47,525 nucleotides of DNA from Bacteroidales bacterium (GCA_017631435.1 JAGBTG010000024.1:1-47525), one strand, 5' to 3'. Numbered from the stretch's first letter, positions 6,798 to 14,930 are shown. The notes: generated by a model not told the origin, from the sequence alone. Program-made: numbers and translations.

Positions 6798-6822
6798 AAC
6801 CCGCGGCCCTCCCAACTGAGCT
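6788..6822 (-). pseudogene. tRNA-Gly fragment with the anticodon region deleted
   Basis: The T-arm ACGGGGTTTGAACCCGCGG matches the intact gene (17980-17998) with two changes and continues as GCCCT. The sequence then jumps to the D-arm end (CCAACTGAGCT), skipping about 22 bp that hold the anticodon arm. The acceptor stem is also absent, so it cannot be functional. Confidence 0.7.
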
Positions 6823-6839
6823 TTAGGCTTCTCCTCTTT

Positions 6840-6917
6840 ATCCATGCCAAACCACGATGGAATGAGGATTCCACCGCATAGCAACAGAAGTAGTATGAAA
6901 ACTACTGTAAACCACAT
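6840..6917 (-). pseudogene. Broken N-terminal remnant of a SprT-like peptidase gene
   Basis: The frame starts MWFTVVFILLLLLCGGILIP and continues SWFGMDKEE, clearly related to the membrane anchor of the SprT-like protein at 2765 (MWYIVILTLLAMLCLAFITP, SLFDTDTAE). After about 26 codons the similarity ends and the frame runs through tRNA and repeat sequence. It records a duplication or recombination involving the 2.3-2.8 kb gene. Confidence 0.55.
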
Positions 6918-6929
6918 AAACAGCCTATT

Positions 6930-7490
6930 TTACCACAATCTCTGATCAGGTCTTCCTTTTAAGAACTGAAGAATATCCTCTTGACTGAAACCTAAGTCTA
7001 TGTTTTCGTTTTTCAACCCATAGCACCTATAATTGGTGACAGTTCGTGTATCTTCATTAACTGTGCTATAAACCACTGAAGAAAAAGTTTTCTCTGGATT
7101 GTCATAGAATATAATGTAAATTTCCACACCACCTAGTATGAATGGCTGAATATCTGCAAGGACAAATTTACCCTGTATATAATCCTTGTATTTATCAAGG
7201 TCTGGATCAGAAATCTCTCCATTGTTGTATGCATCAATATATCTTCTGACTTCACGGATATATTCGTTATCCACCCACTCCTTCATTGTCCAACCTTCAA
7301 AGCGGATGTCATTAAGTGTTTCCCGATAGGTTGTATCTTCTGCTGACTCACATTCTGTGGTATCGGCAGCAATATCTACATTCACGCTGATTGAATCTTT
7401 TATAGGTGTAACTGTTTCTTTTGTCCCATTCTGATTATTGCAGGACATAAGCATTGCCAAACAAGTTAATAGTAATATCAAGTTTTTCAT
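6930..7490 (-). CDS. Lipoprotein of unknown function
   Basis: The start is taken at the ATG beginning MKNLILLLTCLAMLMSC (7490), a standard lipoprotein signal with lipobox LMSC; an upstream ATG at 7499 is also in frame. The mature part has an acidic region (CESAEDTTYRE) and then a mixed alpha/beta domain with no recognised family. It lies about 12 bp after the reverse-transcriptase gene, so it may be the last gene of that operon or an unrelated insert. Confidence 0.65.
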   Translation of the reverse strand: MKNLILLLTCLAMLMSCNNQNGTKETVTPIKDSISVNVDIAADTTECESAEDTTYRETLNDIRFEGWTMKEWVDNEYIREVRRYIDAYNNGEISDPDLDKYKDYIQGKFVLADIQPFILGGVEIYIIFYDNPEKTFSSVVYSTVNEDTRTVTNYRCYGLKNENIDLGFSQEDILQFLKGRPDQRLW

Positions 7491-7502
7491 GTAAATCACG
7501 TT

Positions 7503-8804
7503 TTAATTATTGCATAAAGATTTTTTGTAAGCAAACCATCTGTTCACCAAACTCTGCAAACCAAGTTCTTTCATCTGGTTATAAGTAAAGTTAAAACGAG
7601 ATTTGGTTCGGCTTCCTGTGGCTACAAACCTTATGCAGTCCTGCATATATGCATCAATTTCTTTCAATGATTTTTCTGTTGTAATCATTGGGAAGTACCA
7701 CCAAGACCAATTCACTTCACTGTTGCTTTCTGAAGTGTACAGTTTCCTGTTAAAGTGTTTGATAAATGCTCTGGCTGCCATCCAACCATCTTTACCTTTT
7801 TCCCTTCTCCATCTGTCAAGAGACCTTGCCTTTCTACGCATTTTTGCCTTTATCTTCCCGACAGAAACTTTGCTCACATCAATCTCTTGCCCATTGCATT
7901 CAAATCCCAAGAAGGTCCAAGGTTGTGAAGGAACAGTCTCAACTACCTTATCGGGATTAACCTCCAAACGCAATTCTGCAAGCATATTCAACAATTTTTC
8001 CTTTGCTGTATCCAAGGTATCCTTCTCTTTTGCAAAGATGATAATATCATCTGAATATCTGCAATAAACCACATCCTGAATCTTCTTAAATTTACGATCC
8101 AACTGAGTGAGGAACACATTTGCAAAGAACACCGCATAAGGCATTCCTGCCATTACTCCCTTTTGTTCTTCAATAACTATATCGCCATCAAGGGCTCGTG
8201 GATCTGATAGCTGAGAAGCTATAAAATTGTACAAAGTGACATCATCCGCAAACAGATCTTTCAGCACAGGAAGCAGAAGATTAACATCTATTGAATTGAA
8301 GTAATTCCTTACATCCAGTTTGTAACTGTAGTACTGTGAAATTTCTGGATCTGATGTGAGTTTTCTCAATGCATCCTTAGCTCCATAATTGGGACGAAAT
8401 GAGTACAGATTATCTGAAAGAAACCAATCATATTTTCTGATCATCAACCACGTAAGCAGCTTCAGTACTATAGTTTCATCTTCGGGCAGACAGTACACTA
8501 TCCTCTTTTTGGATGTGTCAGATTTGGCAATCCTTTTCTTCTGTGGTACAGACAATCCTTTACCGCTGAATATCCTGTTTACAACAGGTAAATATCTCTG
8601 TTCATGGACATATTGGAATAGTTCTTGAGCATCTGAAATGCGAAAATAGGTTGGATCAACCTTCTGTTCGTAGAAGTCAATCCAAACCTTTTCATCCAAT
8701 AGTATATTGAGCAGTGACATAGTCTTAAAAAAAGAGGAGAAATGGTTTGAAATTGGAACCTTTCCAATACGGGCACTTATATCGGTCAGCTGTCTGCAAA
8801 GCAT
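7503..8804 (-). CDS. Reverse transcriptase, group II-like, without maturase or nuclease domain
   Basis: RT blocks are in order: YSFRPNYGAKDALRKL (134-149, counted from 8804), KLDVRNYFNSID (162-173, first catalytic Asp164), KGVMAGMPYAVFFANVFL (215-232), and the active site CRYSDDIIIFA with YSDD at 250-253, then LEVNPDKV and WTFLGFECNG. The usual PQG of block 4 reads AGM. After about residue 330 there is a short thumb-like region and no HNH or maturase domain. It lacks the VTG motif of retron RTs. An alternative start at 8720 (MSLLNILLDEKVW) begins just after a structured region (8732-8852) and may be the real one. It follows the helicase by 58 bp in the TerB-C/ATPase/helicase operon. Confidence 0.85.
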   Translation of the reverse strand: MLCRQLTDISARIGKVPISNHFSSFFKTMSLLNILLDEKVWIDFYEQKVDPTYFRISDAQELFQYVHEQRYLPVVNRIFSGKGLSVPQKKRIAKSDTSKKRIVYCLPEDETIVLKLLTWLMIRKYDWFLSDNLYSFRPNYGAKDALRKLTSDPEISQYYSYKLDVRNYFNSIDVNLLLPVLKDLFADDVTLYNFIASQLSDPRALDGDIVIEEQKGVMAGMPYAVFFANVFLTQLDRKFKKIQDVVYCRYSDDIIIFAKEKDTLDTAKEKLLNMLAELRLEVNPDKVVETVPSQPWTFLGFECNGQEIDVSKVSVGKIKAKMRRKARSLDRWRREKGKDGWMAARAFIKHFNRKLYTSESNSEVNWSWWYFPMITTEKSLKEIDAYMQDCIRFVATGSRTKSRFNFTYNQMKELGLQSLVNRWFAYKKSLCNN

Positions 8805-8852
8805 TTAATGACCGGTACTGGAGCCGCAGCAGACGCTATGCATTCTCCTCTT
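8732..8852 (-). ncRNA. Candidate structured RNA upstream of the RT (retron-like layout)
   Basis: Read on the minus strand, AAGAGGAGAA (8852-8843) pairs with TTCTCCTCTT (8741-8732), a 10-bp closing stem. Inside, GTCTGC (8834-8829) pairs with GCAGAC (8797-8792) and CGGTCA (8814-8809) pairs with TGACCG (8788-8783), interleaved as an H-type pseudoknot. TTGGAA-AGG-TTCCAA (8767-8753) forms a hairpin. A T-run follows the closing stem, then the alternative RT start at 8720. The structure is seen by eye; that it is transcribed and used by the RT is inference. An open frame also runs through part of it. Confidence 0.35.
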
Positions 8853-8862
8853 AAACTTTTAG

Positions 8863-11412
8863 TTAATTGAAAGCCTTGTGGATTCTCTCTACAACATAAT
8901 CTCTTTCGTTCTTTTTCTCAAAGAAGAATTTCAGTACATCAACACCATTCTCCTTACATAGAGCCATTGTTTCCTGAACTGAATATCTCTTTACCTTGCT
9001 CCATTCCACAAGAAGTATTGCCACTCTCTTGCCATCTTTACTGAGCAAGAAGTTGATAGGCATTGCGTGTTCTGGTGCATTTGGGAACATTGCCCCAACC
9101 TCAATCTGATAATCCTCACCCTCTAAATATTCCTTGAAAGTCTTGTTCAAATCATCTGAGAGTGTATTGTACTTTCTTACATTGGATATATCCTGAATGT
9201 GTCTGAAATCGTATTTCTCCAATTTTGGTCCCTCTTTATCTATCTTAGGTTTAACAACTGTTTCAGGCGCATTATATCCACCAGACAAAGCCTGTTGCTC
9301 AAGTTCATGCCAAGCCTTATCTACATTAAGATAGGTGCTTGCATATTCAATATTCATAAGGTGGTCAGACAAATATTTGTCAAATTTCTGTTTCTCCTTA
9401 GAACTGCGTGGAACCAAAGCTGCCAATTCTTCAGCTGTAGGTTTAGGCTGTGACATAATTTTAGCAATATCATTAAAATAGATGCCACCAACATAAATAT
9501 AGTTGTATTCCGGAGATTTCTGTAGTCTTAGTTTACATATCAGGGCAATGGTTCTGTTAACCTTAGTACCTGCCCATGTAAACAGTGTGCTGCCTGTAAA
9601 AAAGTTCATATCAAGTTTGCTTTTATTAAAATATTCTCTTGCTTTTATAAGTTCCAGATGGCTGTAGGAAGATGCATCCACATATGGATATATTTCTCCC
9701 GACAGATATATCTCCCTCATCTTTCTGGTAATGATCCCGTCCACCTCAGGAACCTCGCTGGCAAATGAAATTGCCCCACCTGTCTTTATTCGTGCCACAT
9801 ATATATTCCTTGCCTTTTCATCAACTCTCTCTACAATCCATCTCCTTCCTGCAAGTATAAGTGCCTGATTTACCTGAGGGATAGTTTGTACCATTCCCAC
9901 ACTCTTTGAATCTGCACTGTTAATTACGTTATAGTCAAAGGGAGCGACAAATGCTGTATAGAAATCCAGTTTGCGTAAAATTCTCTCACCTTCCTTACCA
10001 ACAATAATCTGTCCTGTATTTAACTGAGAAAGAATTCCCCGTTCACCAAGAGATCTCAGCAATTCCAAGAACATCTTGGGAGTAACATTTCTGAATGCAC
10101 CTCTGTTGCAAAGTATCTCCCAGCCCTCCTTTGGATAGAACCCACTGTATGATGCCACAAGTGAGAGAATCTGCTGAATAAGGGTAGACAGGTGAGTTTT
10201 GTTTACAATAGGCTCTTCATATGCCTTTTCTCTCAATAACTCTATTACAGCAATATTCTGTACCAGATTGGTCCTCAAATGGTATAATGCACCGGAAGAC
10301 TCTTCATTCTCTATAGAGAAAATCCTTAAAATGGATGGTTCATTTCTTCTTCCCGACCGTCCCAAACGTTGTCTGAGACCAGAAACAGAATTTGCCACAC
10401 CTATCTGGGCAATGGATTTCACTTTGCCAATATCAACACCCAATTCCAAAGTGGATGTACACAACGCAGTAACAGGAGTTTCACCTTTCTGCAGCTCATG
10501 CTCTACACTTTCACGCTCCTCTTTGGACAAACTTCCGTGATGCACCCTGAACTCGTTTGGTACATTCTCCTTTTCACACATATCTCCCAAAAGTACTGCA
10601 TAACTCTCCGCATCCACTCGTCTATTGGTAAATGCCAGATTATTGCTTCCCCTCAATTTTGAGAAGATCTCACCCGCAATGTTTTCCACTACATTATCTC
10701 TCTCCAAAAGATATTCCTTAATAAGAATCCTTGTCTCATGATTGCTTGCCCCCTGATCAGGTATCTCACAAGGGAATGATTCATCCTCCCTGAGGAATCT
10801 CTTTACCTTATCATAGTTGGAGAAGGTTGCACTCATTGCAATCCTTGGAGCCTTATTGCCAGTTATCAGTTCAATTCTTGAAAGCAGAGACTGTAGCTGT
10901 TTTCCCCTTTCATTCCCTATGAATGCATGCAATTCATCAATCACCACATATCTCAAATTGCTCAAAGCCTTCTTTACAGAGGAGTTTCTGTTTATAAGGA
11001 AAGACTCCAAAGACTCAGGAGTAATGATCAGTATTCCCGATGGATTCTTCAAAGACTTCGTCTTTCTGGAAGCATCAATATCCCCATGCCAAGGGGTTAC
11101 TTCAACCTCTGTTCCGGCAGTCATATCGACAAGTCTTCTGTACTGGTCATTGATAAGTGCTTTAAGAGGACTCACGTACAGTACAGCATAACCGGCAGTT
11201 GGCTCAGACAGGATGTTTGACAGAATAGGCAAAAATGCAGCTTCCGTCTTTCCTCCTGCTGTAGCAGCACTGATAATCATATCAGAGTCTCTGCGCAGCA
11301 CTACCGGTATTGAGTTTTCCTGAATATCCCTCAATGATTTCCAGCCTTGTCTCCAAATCCACCTCTGTACAGACTCATGAAGCAGTTCAAATGATGAAGA
11401 TCTGTTGCTCAT
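8863..11412 (-). CDS. Lhr-like superfamily 2 helicase (BrxHI-like, Ter-associated type)
   Basis: The 849-residue protein has all SF2 motifs: Walker A ATAGGKTE (50-57), DELH box (159-162), SAT (194-196), and the motif VI segment QRLGRSGRR (348-356) preceded by LELGVDIGKV. A long C-terminal half follows with a final domain around residues 770-849. The organisation resembles Lhr-like helicases such as BREX BrxHI and helicases encoded with TerB-C proteins. It probably unwinds or translocates on nucleic acid in a defence or repair role. It begins 3 bp after the ATPase gene, so the two are coupled. Confidence 0.85.
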   Translation of the reverse strand: MSNRSSSFELLHESVQRWIWRQGWKSLRDIQENSIPVVLRRDSDMIISAATAGGKTEAAFLPILSNILSEPTAGYAVLYVSPLKALINDQYRRLVDMTAGTEVEVTPWHGDIDASRKTKSLKNPSGILIITPESLESFLINRNSSVKKALSNLRYVVIDELHAFIGNERGKQLQSLLSRIELITGNKAPRIAMSATFSNYDKVKRFLREDESFPCEIPDQGASNHETRILIKEYLLERDNVVENIAGEIFSKLRGSNNLAFTNRRVDAESYAVLLGDMCEKENVPNEFRVHHGSLSKEERESVEHELQKGETPVTALCTSTLELGVDIGKVKSIAQIGVANSVSGLRQRLGRSGRRNEPSILRIFSIENEESSGALYHLRTNLVQNIAVIELLREKAYEEPIVNKTHLSTLIQQILSLVASYSGFYPKEGWEILCNRGAFRNVTPKMFLELLRSLGERGILSQLNTGQIIVGKEGERILRKLDFYTAFVAPFDYNVINSADSKSVGMVQTIPQVNQALILAGRRWIVERVDEKARNIYVARIKTGGAISFASEVPEVDGIITRKMREIYLSGEIYPYVDASSYSHLELIKAREYFNKSKLDMNFFTGSTLFTWAGTKVNRTIALICKLRLQKSPEYNYIYVGGIYFNDIAKIMSQPKPTAEELAALVPRSSKEKQKFDKYLSDHLMNIEYASTYLNVDKAWHELEQQALSGGYNAPETVVKPKIDKEGPKLEKYDFRHIQDISNVRKYNTLSDDLNKTFKEYLEGEDYQIEVGAMFPNAPEHAMPINFLLSKDGKRVAILLVEWSKVKRYSVQETMALCKENGVDVLKFFFEKKNERDYVVERIHKAFN

Positions 11413-11415
11413 AGA

Positions 11416-12747
11416 CTATAGTTTAAAACTGGTGAAACTCTCCTCATCATCAGAGGCAACAGGTGTGCTCTTAGCCTCTAAAATAGATTCTACCTGTGAT
11501 GGTTCAATATCCTGTTGTATTTCTACTGATGCAATAATATCATTCCATTTGTAGTTAGGGTACTGCTCCAGAATAGACAAAAGGTCAAGAAAACTTTTGA
11601 TGGTTGTTCTTGGAGTTCTGAAGTAGCTTTCCCCTATCTTGTTGGCGCAGTGGTGCAGGAATGCAAGCAATGCTTCATCGGGAAGAAGATAATTCTCCTC
11701 CTTGCCATTTGCAAAGACATGCCTCAAGTTTATAAGAAGCAGGTAAAGTTCCTCTTTTGTGAGACTTGCCAATCTGAGTACCACTGAATTGTAGTCTGTT
11801 ACTCCAAGCTGTTTTGAAAAGGAGTTCTCAGACAGTCTTGATCTGAGTGCTTCATAACTGTATAGACCTCTGATGTTATCTGTAAGGAATTCAGGTGTAC
11901 CACCCATTATGAAACCAATATTTGAGAAGGTTCCCTGAAGGGTGTTGTTAAGCATGCTCAGAATCTCCTCATAGTTGGCTTTTCGGGACACACTATTTGG
12001 AATCTTGTACAGGTTTACCATCTCATCCATGCAGATAAGAAGTCCTTTGTACCCTGCCTTTCTTACAAGAACTGAGTAAAGTTTGAGGGTATTGTAGAAG
12101 GATGCGTCACTGATAAACTCCCTTAATCCCAGCTCCTTTAATGTATCTGTCTTGGTTGTATATCCAGCTTTAAGCCATTTGAGGGAACTGTTCATCAGAT
12201 CCTGATTACCGCTCTCATAACCTTCCAAGTATTTTTTAATGACAGTAATGAAGCTGTATCCACCTGTATAGTCGCTCAGTTCATTGAGATTTTCAGCTAT
12301 AATATCATATGCGTTTTTGCCAGTTGAGGTTGCCTCTTCCTTGGCATTTGAAATGAATCTTTCAAGAATGTTCTGCAGAGCATTGCCATCTGGTTTGGTG
12401 CGTGTAGACAAATTATTGATCATCTCAGCCAAAAGCATTCTTGGCTGTCCGTCAGATCCGTGCAATCTCTTGGTAGGAGAGAGGTCTGCATGCATGGTTA
12501 CAAGCCCTTTCTCCAATGCAATGCTTCTTACCAGCGACAAAAAGAAAGTCTTTCCAGATCCGTACTCTCCAATAACGAATCTGAAAGATGTACCACCCTC
12601 AGAAATTGTGTCAATATCCTTAATGAATGATTTCAATTCCTCACTGCGTCCAACCTGAATATGCTGAAGTCCGGCACGTGGTACCACACCGGATTTCAGT
12701 GATTGGATTATTGTTTCCCTCTCTTTTGCTTTAATTGGTCTGCTCAT
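11416..12747 (-). CDS. BrxD-like (DUF2791) P-loop ATPase
   Basis: The 443-residue protein has Walker A GEYGSGKT (60-67), Walker B LLICMDE (236-242) and the family segment MHADLSPTKRLHGSDGQ. The length and pattern fit DUF2791/BrxD, an AAA-type ATPase found in BREX type 2 loci and in Ter-associated helicase operons. Its start overlaps the stop of the TerB-C gene by 4 bp (ATGA) and the helicase follows after 3 bp. The set most likely works as one complex, with ATP-driven loading of the helicase. Other core BREX genes (pglX, pglZ) are absent from the window. Confidence 0.8.
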   Translation of the reverse strand: MSRPIKAKERETIIQSLKSGVVPRAGLQHIQVGRSEELKSFIKDIDTISEGGTSFRFVIGEYGSGKTFFLSLVRSIALEKGLVTMHADLSPTKRLHGSDGQPRMLLAEMINNLSTRTKPDGNALQNILERFISNAKEEATSTGKNAYDIIAENLNELSDYTGGYSFITVIKKYLEGYESGNQDLMNSSLKWLKAGYTTKTDTLKELGLREFISDASFYNTLKLYSVLVRKAGYKGLLICMDEMVNLYKIPNSVSRKANYEEILSMLNNTLQGTFSNIGFIMGGTPEFLTDNIRGLYSYEALRSRLSENSFSKQLGVTDYNSVVLRLASLTKEELYLLLINLRHVFANGKEENYLLPDEALLAFLHHCANKIGESYFRTPRTTIKSFLDLLSILEQYPNYKWNDIIASVEIQQDIEPSQVESILEAKSTPVASDDEESFTSFKL

Positions 12748-13316
12748 ATCAGTTGTTCTTTATATTCGGTTGTAACGTAAATAGTATCTCCATCCTCTTC
12801 CACCACAATATCATCCACTTTGGAATATGCGTAATCATTTATCTGCTCCAGCATGTTGCCAATCATAACATTGGCACCAAGCAGTTCCTGCACCTCTTCT
12901 CTTTGCCATGTATCTTTCTCCAATAGCTTTTCTAGTGCTTCAACTACTGCATTGCTGGTTTTGCTATCGGGAAGATGAACCTCCTCTTCTTCTGTGAAAA
13001 TATCAGATAGCAGCTCCTGTGCAATTTTTGTCTGATGTTTTAATTCCTCCAATTTGTCTTTATCAAGCACTATTGCCGGTTGTGGAGCTATTATGGCAGT
13101 TCCCTTTTGTTTTTCCTTTTCATCTGCTTCCCTGATTATATATCCTGATGTGCCGGAATATTTCTCAATTGTAACTGGACTGTCGTTTCTTTTCTTTTTG
13201 TTGTTATTTGGTTTGGTTTTGGTTGCGTTTTTTACTCCATTGCAGGTTGGCTTTTGAATATGAACCTCTTTGTATATAAAAAATAGTGTTAAGCAAATAA
13301 TACATAGTACCAACAT
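12744..13316 (-). CDS. Membrane-anchored TerB-C domain protein (shortened)
   Basis: The start at 13316 is chosen because a -7 box (13337-13344) lies 21 nt upstream; a longer frame to 13430 would begin upstream of this promoter. The resulting protein of 190 residues has an N-terminal transmembrane segment (LVLCIICLTLFFIY), a basic linker (KTKPNNNKKKRND) and a C-terminal part resembling TerB-C: LSDIFTEEEE, an acidic patch, DTWQREEVQELL, and the closing segment LEQINDYAYSKVDDIVVEED. Typical members are several hundred residues with TerB-N and TerB domains, which are missing here. It is the first gene of the ATPase-helicase-RT operon and may link that complex to the membrane. Domain assignment is by motif reading. 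Confidence 0.6.
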   Translation of the reverse strand: MLVLCIICLTLFFIYKEVHIQKPTCNGVKNATKTKPNNNKKKRNDSPVTIEKYSGTSGYIIREADEKEKQKGTAIIAPQPAIVLDKDKLEELKHQTKIAQELLSDIFTEEEEVHLPDSKTSNAVVEALEKLLEKDTWQREEVQELLGANVMIGNMLEQINDYAYSKVDDIVVEEDGDTIYVTTEYKEQLI

Positions 13317-13336
13317 GAATCTTTTTTGATTTTTTG

Positions 13337-13344
13337 CAAAGATA
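13337..13344 (-). promoter_or_regulatory. -7 box TATCTTTG for the TerB-C/ATPase/helicase/RT operon
   Basis: On the minus strand it reads TATCTTTG, a full TAnnTTTG match, and sets the TerB-C start at 13316 rather than further upstream. Confidence 0.55.
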
Positions 13345-13586
13345 TACAGGAAGTTAGAGCATTTCGCGCATTTAAAGGACATGTGTATGTAAGCCATATA
13401 TACTGTATGGAATGCTGATGGCGTATGCATTTCGTACAGTATAATTGAATTTGGTACAATTGTGGTTTTGTCTCTTTGTTTTTATTGATAATAGGACGAG
13501 TTTTGTAATTAAAATATTTATAAAGTTTGACAGAATGAGACAAATTGACGGTATATATTTTATTGGATATTTACGCATATATTGAA

Positions 13587-13594
13587 TAACTTTG
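13587..13594 (+). promoter_or_regulatory. -7 box TAACTTTG for the LytTR gene
   Basis: TAACTTTG matches TAnnTTTG, with the GTG start at 13613 about 18 nt downstream. Confidence 0.5.
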
Positions 13595-13612
13595 TGATAT
13601 ATACTAACTGGT

Positions 13613-13978
13613 GTGAAGAAGCATATTATTATATCAAAAGGTACAGAACTTCTGCGTATTCCGGCAGATATGCTCATGTATGTTTCGTCTGACGGCAACT
13701 ATTCCAATATAGTTACTGTAGACAACAGAACAAGGCTTGTAACCCTACAACTGGGGCAGGTAGAGGATATTCTGCAGGAGCAGCTTGCTGATGCAGACTG
13801 CAACTTCCTGAGATTGGGAAGAAGCCTGATTATTAACACAAACTATGTATACTTTATTGATATCTCAAAGCAGGAGCTGATAATTTCCAATTGTCTGAAC
13901 AGTTATCATATCCTTTCAGCATCACGTGAAGTGTTGACAAAACTTAAAGCATATATAGAAACATCCATTAAACGGTAA
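13613..13978 (+). CDS. Stand-alone LytTR DNA-binding regulator
   Basis: The 121-residue protein is essentially one LytTR domain: RIPADMLMYVSSDGNYSNIV (start of domain), then LRLGRSLIINTNYVYFIDI and the end segment. There is no receiver domain, so it is a single-domain regulator. The start is GTG at 13613, close behind the -7 box. Its stop overlaps the next ATG (TAATG), coupling it to the membrane protein downstream, whose gene it may control. Confidence 0.8.
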   Translation: MKKHIIISKGTELLRIPADMLMYVSSDGNYSNIVTVDNRTRLVTLQLGQVEDILQEQLADADCNFLRLGRSLIINTNYVYFIDISKQELIISNCLNSYHILSASREVLTKLKAYIETSIKR

Positions 13979-14892
13979 TGATGAGCAGCAAATACGATAT
14001 AAAGGACGATGAGCTTAGAGTAATAGGCAAACCTGCAGCTCCTTTGAAGACAGATAAGGATAAAAAGAAAAATAAATGGCTATTGGCTGCAATGGCTGTG
14101 ATTGTTCTTCTTTGCGGATACTTGTATTATAGCAGCAGGAATGCTGGAAGTATTGGGGAAGATAATGAGGAAGGACTTCTTGAGCAGATTGTGGAGTCTG
14201 ATGCTTCAGCTGTTGTGCCAGAAGTGAAATCAAGGCTGGGAAATGTCAATGATATGTCCAATGCAAGTTATACGGAGAAGATAGACACTACAATCAACGA
14301 TATACCATTAAGCATATATATTCCACATAATGCAGTGGCAGAACTTTGTCTGGGACAGCCGGACATGACAGATTCCGGTATAGTGTTTTGTGCCCAGGCT
14401 GCAGATATAAGAAAGGACAATAATAAGATAGTTGGTGGTTATGTAATTAAGGGACAACCCTTGGCATGGGGACTTTCAAAGAAAGGTTATTGCAGTATAA
14501 TTGACAATAAAATTACCATTGGTACAGCGCAAAACTCTCCTTTGTTTGAAGAGGCTACAGAAAAGGAAGGATATTTTTTTAGACAGTATCCTCTTGTGAA
14601 CAACAGAACAATAGTTGAGAATGAAATAAAGAATAAATCATATAGAAGGGCTTTGTGTGACAGGTACGGAGAAATATTTATTGTAGAAAGTAATACAAAG
14701 GAATCTTTCCATGATTTTTCCCAGGCTCTTGTAGACCTTGATGTTGACAATGCAATTTATCTTGTAGGGGGAGTGAATGCAAAAGGGTGGTACAGGAATG
14801 TGGATATGGAGATAGTTGATTTGACAAGAGTGGGACTGGAGGCATACAAGTATGAAAACTATATTGTATGGAGAGACGGGGTGTTAAATTAA
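13978..14892 (+). CDS. Membrane protein with DUF2233/phosphodiester-glycosidase-like domain
   Basis: The 304-residue protein has a basic cytoplasmic N-terminus, one transmembrane helix at about 34-51 (WLLAAMAVIVLLCGYLYY) and an external domain. The segments GGYVIKGQPLAWGLSKKG, SYRRALCDRYGEIFIVES and SFHDFSQALVDLDVDNAIYL resemble the DUF2233 (NAGPA-like phosphodiester glycosidase) fold. The usual catalytic DGG near the end reads VGG, so activity is doubtful. It is translationally coupled to the LytTR gene and ends at a bidirectional terminator. The resemblance was judged by eye. Confidence 0.55.
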   Translation: MMSSKYDIKDDELRVIGKPAAPLKTDKDKKKNKWLLAAMAVIVLLCGYLYYSSRNAGSIGEDNEEGLLEQIVESDASAVVPEVKSRLGNVNDMSNASYTEKIDTTINDIPLSIYIPHNAVAELCLGQPDMTDSGIVFCAQAADIRKDNNKIVGGYVIKGQPLAWGLSKKGYCSIIDNKITIGTAQNSPLFEEATEKEGYFFRQYPLVNNRTIVENEIKNKSYRRALCDRYGEIFIVESNTKESFHDFSQALVDLDVDNAIYLVGGVNAKGWYRNVDMEIVDLTRVGLEAYKYENYIVWRDGVLN

Positions 14893-14902
14893 TGAAATAT
14901 AA

Positions 14903-14930
14903 AAGCCCCATTAATGGGGCTTAATTTTTA
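14903..14930. terminator. Bidirectional intrinsic terminator
   Basis: The perfect 20-bp palindrome AAGCCCCATTAATGGGGCTT (14903-14922) is flanked by A-rich sequence on the left and T-rich sequence on the right. It lies between the convergent DUF2233-like gene (plus) and small secreted protein gene (minus), serving both. Confidence 0.8.

Noticed and set aside
6788-6822. Second functional tRNA-Gly
   Set aside because: The anticodon arm and acceptor stem are missing, so it is only a remnant.
7503-8804. Diversity-generating retroelement
   Set aside because: I noticed no template/variable repeat pair or target gene with a C-type lectin end near the RT.
8805-8843. A 12-codon leader frame before the RT with a purine-rich AGAGGAGA next to its ATG
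   Set aside because: The spacing from the purine-rich stretch to the ATG is too short for ribosome binding, and that stretch is better explained as one arm of the closing stem.
7503-8852. Calling the RT a retron
   Set aside because: The inverted ends and structured RNA are suggestive, but the protein lacks the retron VTG motif and has group II-like blocks; I leave the class open.
8863-12747. A complete BREX system
   Set aside because: BrxD-like and BrxHI-like proteins are present, but no methylase, PglZ, BrxA or BrxB is in the window.
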